Positions 27,573 through 36,484 of a stretch of DNA of 64,000 nucleotides are shown piece by piece. Positions within the stretch are counted from its first letter, which is position 1, and each line of letters opens with the position of its first letter. This DNA comes from Holophagaceae bacterium (GTDB lineage Bacteria > Acidobacteriota > Holophagae > Holophagales > Holophagaceae), in assembly GCA_025361205.1 (NCBI GenBank), contig JANYAS010000084.1:1-64000 (forward strand), given 5' to 3'. The notes beneath the pieces were generated by a model. The model made no database searches, had not been told where the DNA came from, and worked only from the letters and a program-made list of their open reading frames with translations. The position numbers and the translations under genes are program-made.

Positions 27573-28565
27573 GTGACGCGCCTTCGAAGGGTTTGTGGGC
27601 CGGAGGATCCGGCCATCCAGGAGGCGGCGGCCATCCTGACCTCTGGTGGCGTGGTGGCCTTTCCCACGGAGACCGTGTACGGCCTCGGTGCGGATGGCCT
27701 GAATTCCAAGGCGGTGGCCCGCATTTACACGGCCAAGGGCCGACCCGCCACCAATCCCGTGATCCTGCATGTGGCGGATGCGGCTTCGGCTCGGGCGCTC
27801 GTGTCCTGCTGGCCGGCCGAGGCCCAACTGCTGGTAGAGCGCTTCTGGCCGGGTCCGCTGACCCTGGTGCTCCCGGCTGCCGATGCCGTGCCGACCATCG
27901 TCCGCGCCGGAGGAACTTCCGTGGCCTTGCGCTGCCCAGCGCACCCGGTCGCCCTGGGGCTCATCCGGGCCGTGGGACGGCCTCTGGCCGCCCCCAGCGC
28001 CAACCGCAGCCAGCACTTGTCTCCCACCTGTGCCGAGCACGTGGCGTCGAGCCTGGGCGAGGCCGTGGATCTGATCCTGGACGGTGGGCCCACCACCGCC
28101 GGCCTCGAATCCACCATCCTGGACCTCAGCCGCCTCGGCGCCAGGCCCCGTATCCTGCGGCCAGGGCCCATCTCGCCGGCCGTGCTTGCGGCGATGCTCG
28201 GGCCCGTGGATCTGTGGGAAGGCGCCGTGGTGACCGGAGATCAGCAGGCGGCACCCGGCATGATGGCGCGCCACTACGCGCCCAGGGCCAAGCTGGAGCT
28301 GGTGCCGGCGGGAACAGGTGTAACTGAATCTTCGGGCCGGGTGGCCTATGTGGGCCTCGGGTCACTTACCGCGTTACCGGCCGGGGTCCGTGGAGTGCTC
28401 CTGCCCCTGGATGCGGAGGAAGTTGGGACCCAGCTCTACGCCCTCCTTCACGAACTCGACGATGCGGGCTTCGAGCGCATCGTGATGGAACGGCCGCCGG
28501 AAGAGGATGCCTGGGTGGCCGTGCGCGACCGCCTGAGAAGGGCTTCTGCGAAGGAGACGGCATGA
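27573..28565 (+). CDS. tsaC: L-threonylcarbamoyladenylate synthase (Sua5-type)
   Basis: A 330-residue protein: an N-terminal YrdC/TsaC domain (residues 1-200, with FPTETVYGLGAD, KGRPATNPVILHV and PSANRS) plus a C-terminal Sua5 domain joined by a linker containing MMARHYAPRAK. It makes threonylcarbamoyl-AMP for the t6A37 modification of ANN-decoding tRNAs. The GTG at 27573 opens with MTRLRRV. It sits between murE and murF, an unusual place; its stop overlaps the murF ATG by four bases, so it is truly part of the operon. Confidence 0.94.
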   Translation: MTRLRRVCGPEDPAIQEAAAILTSGGVVAFPTETVYGLGADGLNSKAVARIYTAKGRPATNPVILHVADAASARALVSCWPAEAQLLVERFWPGPLTLVLPAADAVPTIVRAGGTSVALRCPAHPVALGLIRAVGRPLAAPSANRSQHLSPTCAEHVASSLGEAVDLILDGGPTTAGLESTILDLSRLGARPRILRPGPISPAVLAAMLGPVDLWEGAVVTGDQQAAPGMMARHYAPRAKLELVPAGTGVTESSGRVAYVGLGSLTALPAGVRGVLLPLDAEEVGTQLYALLHELDDAGFERIVMERPPEEDAWVAVRDRLRRASAKETA

Positions 28566-29911
28566 GCCTCTGGTCCCTGTTTCAGGTGGCCTCCCAGGTG
28601 GGTGGGGAGATTCTGGGTGACGGCTCGGTGGTGCCCTCCTCGCTGTCGATGGATACCCGCACCCTCCAGCCCGGCGCTTGCTTCGTGGCGCTGCGGGCGG
28701 ACCGTGACGGCCACGACTTCGCGGCCCAGGCGTTTGAAAAGGGGGCCGGGGCCCTGCTGGTGGACCACCCGCTAGACAGCGACTGTCCACAGTTGGTGGT
28801 TCCGGACACCCTGGCCGCCCTTCAGCGCTGGGGCCAGACCCGCCTGGCCGCCATGCGACCGACGACGGTGTTTGGCGTCACGGGGAGTGTCGGCAAAACC
28901 AGCACCAAGGAACTTCTCGCGGCGGCGGTAGGGGGATGGCGGACGCCAGGGAATCGCAACAACACGCTGGGGCTGCCCGAAGCCCTGGCCACCTTGCCCG
29001 TGGGCCTCGGCTCGGCGGTGCTGGAGATGGGCATGAGCACGCCCGGAGAAATTCGGCGGCTCACTGAAATCGCGCCATTGGACGCTGGCCTGATCACCCT
29101 CGTGGGGACCGCCCACATCGAGAACTTCCCCCTCGGCCAGCAGGGCGTAGCTGAGGCCAAGGGTGAGCTGGTGGCGGGCCTCCATCAGGGCGGCGTCTGG
29201 GCGCACCTGGCTGCGGATCGCTGGTGCTGCTGGATCGCCGATCAGCCTTGGGCCAGGCATGCGGAGGCGCTCCCCGTGGGGGATGGTCAGCCCTTCGGCT
29301 GGGAAGGCGTGGAATCTTTGGGTGCCGCTGGCGAAGCGTTCCTCCTTCGGACACCCCAAGGGGCGGTGCCCATCCGCCTCCAGCTGCCCGGCGAGCACCA
29401 GGTCCGCAACGCCGCCCTGGCCGGGGCCCTGGCCATCCATCTGGGGTTTGACCCTGACCAGGTGGCCCGGGGCCTCGGGACCGTGACCCCGGAAGCGGGG
29501 CGAGGGCAGTTGCTCGTTTTGGCAGGCGGCGGCACCCTGCTGGACGAGACCTACAATGCCAGCTCCGATTCCATTTTGGCCTGCGCCCGAACCCTGCTGC
29601 AGCTGCCTGGTGGCGAGGCCGTGGCGGTGCTGGGGTCCATGCGGGAGCTGGGACCTCAGGCTCCGAGGATCCACCGGGAGACCGGGGCGGCGCTGAAGCT
29701 CCTGGGGGTATCCAGGCTTTGGGCCTACGGCGACTTCGCCCCGCACTACGCGGAGGGGTTTGGCCTGCGGGCCATGGCCTTCCCGGATTTCGAAGCGCTG
29801 CGGGACGATGCGGCGGGACTCTCCGCAATCCCCCGCGAAGCCCGTATCCTGGTGAAGGGCAGCCGCCACTGGCGCGCGGAACGCGTCGTCGAGTGGTTTC
29901 TCTCCCACTGA
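28562..29911 (+). CDS. murF: UDP-MurNAc-tripeptide:D-Ala-D-Ala ligase
   Basis: A 449-residue Mur ligase that adds the terminal dipeptide to form the lipid-linked precursor's pentapeptide. Visible are SMDTRTLQPGACFVALR at the N-terminus, the ATP loop GVTGSVGKTSTKE, and ETYNASSDS in the C-terminal domain. Normal length. Coupled to tsaC by an ATGA overlap and followed 29 bases later by mraY. Confidence 0.96.
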   Translation: MSLWSLFQVASQVGGEILGDGSVVPSSLSMDTRTLQPGACFVALRADRDGHDFAAQAFEKGAGALLVDHPLDSDCPQLVVPDTLAALQRWGQTRLAAMRPTTVFGVTGSVGKTSTKELLAAAVGGWRTPGNRNNTLGLPEALATLPVGLGSAVLEMGMSTPGEIRRLTEIAPLDAGLITLVGTAHIENFPLGQQGVAEAKGELVAGLHQGGVWAHLAADRWCCWIADQPWARHAEALPVGDGQPFGWEGVESLGAAGEAFLLRTPQGAVPIRLQLPGEHQVRNAALAGALAIHLGFDPDQVARGLGTVTPEAGRGQLLVLAGGGTLLDETYNASSDSILACARTLLQLPGGEAVAVLGSMRELGPQAPRIHRETGAALKLLGVSRLWAYGDFAPHYAEGFGLRAMAFPDFEALRDDAAGLSAIPREARILVKGSRHWRAERVVEWFLSH

Positions 29912-29940
29912 CCTCCAGACTCTAAACCTCCGGATCCCCC

Positions 29941-31029
29941 ATGCTGCCTTGGCTGCTCTACCCTTTCCGCGACGTGGTGCCGGGCTTTTCGGTTTTCCGG
30001 TACGTCACCTTCCGCACGGCCATGGCGGCGGCCACGGCCATGGTCCTGAGCCTGCTGCTCGGGCCCTGGGTGATCCGCACCCTGACGGCCCTCAAGATGG
30101 GCCAGCACATCCGCGATGTGGGCCCCGAGAACCACCAGAAGAAGGCCGGCACCCCTACCATGGGCGGCATCCTCATCCTGGTGGTGATCACCGTGTCGAC
30201 GCTGCTGTGGTGCGACCTCCAAAGTGGGGCCATCTGGGTGGTCCTGATGGCGCTCCTGGGCTTCGGCACGGTGGGGGCCTTGGATGACGTCCAGAAGCTG
30301 CTCAAGAAGCAGAACCTTGGCATCACGAGCTGGCAGAAGATGGCGCTGCTGACGGGCATCTCCCTGCTGGTCGCCTGGCTGATCCTCCACTTCGGCCTGC
30401 GGGGTGCGGCCACCAGCCATTTGTCGGTGCCATTCTTCAAAAATTTCCGACCCGATGTGGGTGTGTTCCTCATCCCTTGGATCTGGCTGGTGATGGTGGG
30501 CACCAGCAATGCCGTGAACCTCACGGACGGCCTGGACGGGCTCGCCATCGGCGGCACGTTGATCGTGTCCCTTACTTACGCGATCCTGGCCTACGTGGTG
30601 GGCAATTCCAAGATCGCCGCCTACCTGGTGGTGCCCTACGTCCCCGGCGGCGCCGAGTTATCCGTGTTCATGGGCGCCATGGCGGGTTCCTGCATGGGCT
30701 TCCTCTGGTTCAACGCCCATCCAGCAGAGGTGTTCATGGGCGATACAGGCTCCCTGGGGCTGGGCGGGGCCTTGGGCACCGTGGCGGTCCTCATCAAGCA
30801 GGAGCTGCTGCTGGTCATTGCGGGCGGCCTGTTCGTCATGGAAGCGGTGAGCGTGATCCTGCAGGTGGGCAGCTTCAAGCTGCGCGGCGGCAAGCGCATC
30901 TTCCGCATGGCGCCCTTCCACCATCACCTGGAATTGGGGGGCCTTCAGGAGACCAAAGTGGTGATCCGGATGTGGATCACCGCCATCGTCTGCTCGATCC
31001 TGGCCCTCAGTTCACTGAAACTGCGATAG
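29941..31029 (+). CDS. mraY: Phospho-MurNAc-pentapeptide translocase MraY
   Basis: A 362-residue ten-helix membrane enzyme making lipid I from undecaprenyl phosphate. Active-site segments are FGTVGALDDVQK, NLTDGLDGLAIG and the PFHHHLELGG loop. The 3' end overlaps the convergent EAL gene by 23 bases, an arrangement that stops read-through to murD unless transcription passes an antisense gene. Confidence 0.96.
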   Translation: MLPWLLYPFRDVVPGFSVFRYVTFRTAMAAATAMVLSLLLGPWVIRTLTALKMGQHIRDVGPENHQKKAGTPTMGGILILVVITVSTLLWCDLQSGAIWVVLMALLGFGTVGALDDVQKLLKKQNLGITSWQKMALLTGISLLVAWLILHFGLRGAATSHLSVPFFKNFRPDVGVFLIPWIWLVMVGTSNAVNLTDGLDGLAIGGTLIVSLTYAILAYVVGNSKIAAYLVVPYVPGGAELSVFMGAMAGSCMGFLWFNAHPAEVFMGDTGSLGLGGALGTVAVLIKQELLLVIAGGLFVMEAVSVILQVGSFKLRGGKRIFRMAPFHHHLELGGLQETKVVIRMWITAIVCSILALSSLKLR

Positions 31030-31762
31030 GCCTGGGCCGGCTGGGCCAAGGCTGGCCCAGGATGAAGCCCTGACCCCAGGGGACGCCCGCATCCATGACG
31101 GCCTCCAGCTCCTCCAGGGTCTCGATGCCCTCCGCGATGAACCCGATGCGCATGGCGTTCGCAAAGTGCGCCAAGGCATTGAGCAGGGCGGCCTGGTAGG
31201 GGCGACGCTGCACCTGCTCCACGAGGCTGCGATCGGCCTTGATGAAGTCCGGCGCCAGCCGCGCCATGTGGGTGAGGCTGGCCACCCCCGCCCCCAAGTC
31301 ATCCACCGCCACGCGGAGGCCGAGGTCTCTCAGCCGTTTGGCATAGCCCTGAAGGGCCTCCATGTCGTGAACGCCCTGGGATTCGGTGAACTCCATCACC
31401 ACGAATTCCGGGCCGAAGGGCAGGGCCTCCATCCAGCGCGGCAGGCGCTCCCAGAATCCCGGCGCCTCAAGGCTGACGGGTTCCAGGTTCACGAAATGGA
31501 GATGGCTGGCATCGCCGGTCTGGGTCAGGGATTGGAAGGTAGCCTCGAGAAAGCGCAGGTCGAGGGCCAGGCGATCACCCAGCGAGAGCCTGGGATCCTG
31601 CAGCAGGGGGCCCACGGGATGGGCGACGCCCTCGGCATCGACGTGCCGTGCCAGGTATTCCCGCGCCACCAGGCGGTTGTCCGAAAGACGGTACATGGGC
31701 TGGACATGGGAAACGACGGCGCCTTCACCGCTCAGCATGCTCTCCAGTATACCCTTGGGCAT
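31007..31762 (-). CDS. EAL-domain protein, possible c-di-GMP phosphodiesterase
   Basis: A 251-residue single-domain EAL protein with no membrane segment or sensor domain. The signature EAL is degenerate (AREYLARH), but the other metal/catalytic positions look kept: FVNLEP (Asn), MEFTES (Glu), VDDLGAG (Asp-Asp), FIKADRS (Lys) and AEGIET (Glu). It may be active, or a c-di-GMP-binding effector. The start at 31762 has GGAGTGG seven bases upstream. It is inserted antisense between mraY and murD. Confidence 0.85.
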   Translation of the reverse strand: MPKGILESMLSGEGAVVSHVQPMYRLSDNRLVAREYLARHVDAEGVAHPVGPLLQDPRLSLGDRLALDLRFLEATFQSLTQTGDASHLHFVNLEPVSLEAPGFWERLPRWMEALPFGPEFVVMEFTESQGVHDMEALQGYAKRLRDLGLRVAVDDLGAGVASLTHMARLAPDFIKADRSLVEQVQRRPYQAALLNALAHFANAMRIGFIAEGIETLEELEAVMDAGVPWGQGFILGQPWPSRPRPIAVSVN

Positions 31763-31907
31763 ATCCACTCCACTCTCAGTCCAGGGTTTTGCCTCACCAA
31801 GTGTAGCGCGGCAGACACCCTTCGTCCCCGCCGGAAGACTGTCGAAAGTAATTGCACAGGGCGTTCCAAATACCTGGACAGGCACTCAGACTGGAAGGGG
31901 AGGCAGC

Positions 31908-33236
31908 ATGCGAACTGTGGTCATGGGGGCGGGGCGATCAGGTCTGGCGGCGGCCCGTTTCCTCGCGTTGCAGGGACGCCCCGTGCTGCTGACGGATGCG
32001 GGCCCGGAACCCAATCCTACGCTTGAACTCGAGCTAGCAAAAGCCGGCATTCCGGGGGTTTGGGGCAGCCATCCCTTCGCGCTGTTGGAGGGGTGTGACG
32101 AGCTCATCATCAGCCCCGGCATCCCCCGCACCGCACCCTTCATCGCCGAAGCCTTGGCCCGCGGCATCCGGGTCATCGGGGAAGTGGAACTGGCCCACCG
32201 ATGGATCCGGGAGGGGCAAGGTGGCGGCCCGGTGCTGGCCGTGACCGGCACCAACGGCAAGAGCACCACCACGGATCTGACCGCGCACCTGCTGCGAACT
32301 GCGAGCATTCCCGCCATCGCCTGCGGGAACCTCGGCACGCCCCTGCTCGAGGCCGTGCAAAACGTGCGGGTCGGTACCGTGTTCGTCGTAGAGCTGAGCA
32401 GCTACCAGCTTGAATCGGTCCACGAATTCCGCAGCGAGGGTGCGGCCTTCCTGAACCTGACCTCCGACCACCTCGCGCGCCATGGCACCATGGAGATCTA
32501 CCGGCAGACCAAGCTGCGGACCTTTGAGCGCCAGACCACGAACGATCTTCGAGTGGTTCCCATGGCCCATCCCGAGTGGTGGCAGGATGCCCCCGGATCC
32601 GGCAGGACGGCCCGGTTCGGATGGTCACAATGTGAGGCCTGGTGCGACGGGTCCGGCCTGATGCACCTCGATGGGGAGGCGCTGCTGCCCCGCGGGGAGC
32701 TGCGCATTCCCGGCGATCACAACGTGGAGAACGCCTTGGCGGCCTGCTTGCTGGCGCGTCATGGGGGTGCCTCCCTGGCGGGCATTCGCGAAGGGCTGCG
32801 CAGTTACCCCGGGCTGGCCCACCGCATCGCCTTCTGCGGCGAAAAGGCTGGGGTGCGGGCCTTCAACGATTCCAAGGGCACCAATGTGGACGCCACGCTG
32901 ACGGCCATTCACGCCCTGCCAGGCCCGCTCGTGCTTCTGCTCGGGGGCACCGATAAGGGGGCCAGCTACAGGCCGTTGCGCGAGGCGCTGACGGGCAAGC
33001 TGCGGCGGCTGGTCTTCCTTGGGGAGGCGATCCCCCAGCTCACACGGGATCTGGGCGACCTGCCACACGCGGTGGTTCCCACGTTTGATGACGCTGTGCA
33101 GACCGCCCTATCCCTTGCCCAGCCCGGTGACCAGGTGCTGCTCAGCCCCGCCTGCGCGAGCTTCGACCAGTTCGACAACTTCGAGCAGCGGGGCGATCGA
33201 TTCGAAGCCCTGGTGCGCGGATGGAGCGCGTCATGA
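31908..33236 (+). CDS. murD: UDP-MurNAc-L-alanine:D-glutamate ligase
   Basis: A 442-residue Mur ligase that adds D-glutamate. GAGRSGLAAARFLA is the N-terminal Rossmann motif, VTGTNGKSTTT the ATP loop, SSYQLE and NLTSDHLARHGTME the substrate region, and NDSKGTNVDAT the C-terminal signature. ATG at 31908 follows GGGGAGG. Since the EAL gene lies on the opposite strand just upstream, murD probably has its own promoter in 31763-31907. It overlaps the FAD oxidase gene by four bases. Confidence 0.96.
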   Translation: MRTVVMGAGRSGLAAARFLALQGRPVLLTDAGPEPNPTLELELAKAGIPGVWGSHPFALLEGCDELIISPGIPRTAPFIAEALARGIRVIGEVELAHRWIREGQGGGPVLAVTGTNGKSTTTDLTAHLLRTASIPAIACGNLGTPLLEAVQNVRVGTVFVVELSSYQLESVHEFRSEGAAFLNLTSDHLARHGTMEIYRQTKLRTFERQTTNDLRVVPMAHPEWWQDAPGSGRTARFGWSQCEAWCDGSGLMHLDGEALLPRGELRIPGDHNVENALAACLLARHGGASLAGIREGLRSYPGLAHRIAFCGEKAGVRAFNDSKGTNVDATLTAIHALPGPLVLLLGGTDKGASYRPLREALTGKLRRLVFLGEAIPQLTRDLGDLPHAVVPTFDDAVQTALSLAQPGDQVLLSPACASFDQFDNFEQRGDRFEALVRGWSAS

Positions 33237-34642
33237 GCGGAGCGCTCGCATCAGATCTCCGGAACCTGCTGGGCGAGGACGCGGTGCTCACCGAGCCCGG
33301 CGACCTCGTGCGTTACGAGGAAGGCTGGCGCTACGGCAAGGGCAAGGCGCTGCTAATGGTACGGCCAGCCACGGCAACCCAGGTGGCCGCAACGCTGGCC
33401 GCGTGTCTGGCGGCGGGTGTCCAGGTGGTGCCCCAGGGTGCGAACACGGGACTGGTGGGGGCTTCCACCCCCGATGCCAGCGGCCGGATGGCAGTGCTGA
33501 GCCTGGAGCGCCTGAACAAGCGCCTGGAGATCGATCCTGTGAACCGCACGGCCCGGGTGGACGGCGGCGTACTCCTTAGCGCCCTGAACGAGGCCCTGGC
33601 TGGCCATGGGCTCATGTTCCCCATCGACCTCGGGGCCGATCCCTCCATCGGCGGCATGATCGCCACGAATACCGGCGGCACGCGTCTGCTGAAGTACGGG
33701 GACGTGCGGCACAACCTGCTGGGGATTGAGGTGGCCCTGGCCGACGGTACGGTGCTCGACGCCATGAATCTCCTGCGGAAGAACAACACCGGGCTGGATG
33801 TGAAGCAGCTGTTCGTGGGTACCAGCGGCATCTTCGGCGTCGTCACGGGGGCGGTGGTCCAGGTGGTGCCGGTGCCCGGACAGCGGGCCACGGCCCTGGT
33901 GGGTTGTGCCTCTGGAGAGGCCGCCCTGGCCCTCTTGCGGGCGCTGGAGCGGGACCTGGCGGACGTGTTCACTGCCTTCGAGGTCATCAGCGCCGCCGCC
34001 CTGACGCCCGTGTTCGTCCATCACGAGGGCGTGAGGAATCCCTATGGCACCGCCCATCCCCCCGTTTACACGGCCCTGGTGGAGCTGGCGTCCACCCTGC
34101 CCGTCGCAGCCCTCGACCTTGCGGCCCTGCTGGAGGAGCGCCTCGGCACCCTCCTGGAAACGGACGTCGCCGAGGCGATCACGGATGTCTTCATGGGGCG
34201 CCCCGATGATTTCTGGGCCATCCGGCACCACGTCAGCGAAAGCCTCCGCGGGGAAGGCCGGGTCCTGGCCTTCGACATCAGCGTGCCCCGCAGCCGCATG
34301 GCCGCCTTCACCGAGGCCGCCCGGGCCCTCCTCGCGGCGGAGTATCCCTTTGTTCGTTGCTGCGATTTCGGCCACTGGGGCGACGGTGGCACCCACTTGA
34401 ACCTGGTGTGGACCGAAGCGGACGCGCCGATCCCCGCCGTCAACCTGGTACCCGAACTCCAGTCCCGCATCTACGACCTGGCTGTAACGAATTTCGAAGG
34501 GAGTTACAGCGCCGAGCACGGAGTGGGCCCCCACAACCAGCGGTTCTACGAGGCCTACACGCCCAGTCTCGTCCGCGCCGTGAACGGCGCGCTGAAGGCC
34601 CACCTCGATCCGCAGGGAATCCTGGGTACCACGCGCTTGTAA
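33233..34642 (+). CDS. FAD-linked 2-hydroxyacid dehydrogenase (GlcD/D-lactate or D-2-hydroxyglutarate type)
   Basis: A 469-residue member of the FAD PCMH oxidase family. The FAD domain shows PQGANTGLVGAS and GADPSIGGMIATNTGGTR; the C-terminal cap ends with SAEHGVGPHNQRFYE, where the histidine and arginine contact hydroxyacids. No iron-sulphur domain is fused and no GlcE/GlcF partners are adjacent, so a D-2-hydroxyglutarate or D-lactate dehydrogenase role is more likely than glycolate oxidase. The ATG at 33233 overlaps the murD stop and has a GGAG site; it is the last gene before a strong terminator. Confidence 0.87.
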   Translation: MSGALASDLRNLLGEDAVLTEPGDLVRYEEGWRYGKGKALLMVRPATATQVAATLAACLAAGVQVVPQGANTGLVGASTPDASGRMAVLSLERLNKRLEIDPVNRTARVDGGVLLSALNEALAGHGLMFPIDLGADPSIGGMIATNTGGTRLLKYGDVRHNLLGIEVALADGTVLDAMNLLRKNNTGLDVKQLFVGTSGIFGVVTGAVVQVVPVPGQRATALVGCASGEAALALLRALERDLADVFTAFEVISAAALTPVFVHHEGVRNPYGTAHPPVYTALVELASTLPVAALDLAALLEERLGTLLETDVAEAITDVFMGRPDDFWAIRHHVSESLRGEGRVLAFDISVPRSRMAAFTEAARALLAAEYPFVRCCDFGHWGDGGTHLNLVWTEADAPIPAVNLVPELQSRIYDLAVTNFEGSYSAEHGVGPHNQRFYEAYTPSLVRAVNGALKAHLDPQGILGTTRL

Positions 34643-34654
34643 GGACTTCCCTAC

Positions 34655-34694
34655 CTACAAAAAAGCTCCCGGATTTCCGGGAGCTTTTTTGTAG
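34655..34694. terminator. Bidirectional intrinsic terminator
   Basis: A perfect 18-bp stem (34655-34672 with 34677-34694) surrounds a four-base ATTT loop; its outer part is a run of six A on one side and six T on the other, so it works as an A-tail/T-tail hairpin for both convergent genes (FAD oxidase on plus, ccsA on minus). Confidence 0.92.
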
Positions 34695-34708
34695 CAGTTG
34701 GAAGGAAA

Positions 34709-36481
34709 TCAGGCGTGCGAACCGGGCCTCGGCAGCCAGAACCGGGCTGGGGCGTAGCAGATGCCCATGAGTACCACCTGGCTGGCGATGAAGCCGGTCA
34801 GGGCCCAGAAGGCCTGATCCATGAATCCGTAGGAATGGAGCCCCACGCCGAGCATGTTTACGCCGAACCAGGAGCAGGCGGTGATGATGTTGCCGAAGAT
34901 GGCCCTCACCATGATGCCGCGGTCCCGCACGTAACCAGCCATGCGGGCGTGGAGGATGATGGCGTTCCACAGCACGATGAGCAGGGCGCCGTTTTCCTTC
35001 GGATCCCAGCCCCAGAAACGGCCCCAGGACTGATCGGCCCAGATGCCGCCCAGCACCGTGCCCACGAAGCTGAAGAACAGGGCGAAGCAGATGATGCCGT
35101 AGGCCATGTCCACCAGCGCCTTGTCGGTCTCCACATCGACCTTGGTCACGATGTGTTTGCGGATCCCATAGGCAATGGCGATGGCTCCCGCGAGGAAGGT
35201 GCCGGAATAGCCAATGGTGATGGTCACCACGTGGGTGGCCAGCCAGAAGTTGGAGTCGAGCACAGCCCGCATCATTTCCATGGTGTCGCCCTCGGTGCCC
35301 AGGTTCTGGGCCACGAGCAGCGACGCGAACCCGGCCATGGCGGCCACGGCGGTGCCGAAGCCCTTGCGGTACATCCGCTCCACGATGAGGCCAAGGATCA
35401 CTGCGGCCCAGCCCACGAACACGGCGGAGGAGTAGAGGTTGGTGACCGGGGGGCGGCCCTGCAGGATGATGCGGGCGGCCAGACCCAGGGTATGGACAAT
35501 GGCCCCAGAACAGAGCAGGGAATAGGCCGTGGGCCTCAGGATCTCGGGCTTCCAGATCCAGGAAATGCACAGCACGATGAAGGCCACGAGGTAGATCGAG
35601 AGCCCCACGAAGAAGGGCTGGGCGCGGTTGAAGACAGTCTCGTTTGTGGCGTGGCTGAGGGCGCCGGGCTTTAAGTTGGAAACCACCGCATTCATGTCGC
35701 TCAGGGCGAGGTTGAAGGCAGCGGGGTCGTTCCCCACGTAAGCGGCATTGAGCTTGGCGAGGGGAATCAAGCCGGGGTGCAAGGGGCCGCCGGTGTCGGC
35801 GGCCGTGAGGGCTTGGCCAATGCTCTGCCAGGCATCCGGTCCCATTCCGGCCTGAGGAGGCAGGATCCGGAAATGAGCCAGCTGGGTCAGGTCCGTGTGG
35901 CGAAGGGTCGCGTCCGCAGTGCCCAGGGACTGGAGTTCCCAGCCCAGCCCCGGGGAGCCCGCCAGTTGGAGGGTGTTCCGCAGCTTGTAAAAGAGGTAGA
36001 CGCGGTCGAACAGGTTGATGATGGCGCTCTGGAAGCGGCTGCGCTTCTGGGCAACGATGGGCTGGGCCGAGGACGCCTGTTTCTGGATCTCGTCCAGATG
36101 CGGCGCGAGGTCGGCGAAGCTGAAGTAGTTTCGGTTCTTAGTCTGCTTCGCGCCGATGAGGCTGATCACATCGGGATCGTCGATGACGAAGATGGGTTGC
36201 TGGTCGGCCACCTGGGGCCGGAACAGCACGTCGAGGATCCATTCGTCCGGACCCACCATGCGGCCGTCGTGGCGGAAGCCCTGGCGGCTGTGGATCACCA
36301 GCAGGGAGTTACGGGCCAGCGAATCCAGGGGTTTGACGCGGCCGCCCTCAAGGATGGGCAGGTTGCCGAAGCCACCAGTGTCGAAGCCGCGGGGTTTGGC
36401 ACCGGGCAACGCAAAGGTGAGCGCGATGATCAGGGCCAGGGCGCCGGCCCCCCAGGAGATGGTCTTGGCAAGGTTCTTCAT
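34709..36481 (-). CDS. ccsA: Cytochrome c biogenesis protein CcsA/ResC
   Basis: A 590-residue haem-handling membrane protein of system II. The tryptophan-rich WGRFWGWDPKEN motif near residue 485 is the diagnostic WWD haem-binding site; flanking histidines occur in HTLGLAA, HVVTITIG and LHARMAG. The first about 290 residues include one N-terminal helix and a long periplasmic part, as in ResC-type rather than short CcsA proteins. It starts three bases after the resB stop. Together CcsA and ResB export haem and attach it to CxxCH motifs such as those encoded at 59.5-64 kb. Confidence 0.94.
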   Translation of the reverse strand: MKNLAKTISWGAGALALIIALTFALPGAKPRGFDTGGFGNLPILEGGRVKPLDSLARNSLLVIHSRQGFRHDGRMVGPDEWILDVLFRPQVADQQPIFVIDDPDVISLIGAKQTKNRNYFSFADLAPHLDEIQKQASSAQPIVAQKRSRFQSAIINLFDRVYLFYKLRNTLQLAGSPGLGWELQSLGTADATLRHTDLTQLAHFRILPPQAGMGPDAWQSIGQALTAADTGGPLHPGLIPLAKLNAAYVGNDPAAFNLALSDMNAVVSNLKPGALSHATNETVFNRAQPFFVGLSIYLVAFIVLCISWIWKPEILRPTAYSLLCSGAIVHTLGLAARIILQGRPPVTNLYSSAVFVGWAAVILGLIVERMYRKGFGTAVAAMAGFASLLVAQNLGTEGDTMEMMRAVLDSNFWLATHVVTITIGYSGTFLAGAIAIAYGIRKHIVTKVDVETDKALVDMAYGIICFALFFSFVGTVLGGIWADQSWGRFWGWDPKENGALLIVLWNAIILHARMAGYVRDRGIMVRAIFGNIITACSWFGVNMLGVGLHSYGFMDQAFWALTGFIASQVVLMGICYAPARFWLPRPGSHA

Positions 36482-36484
36482 GGT

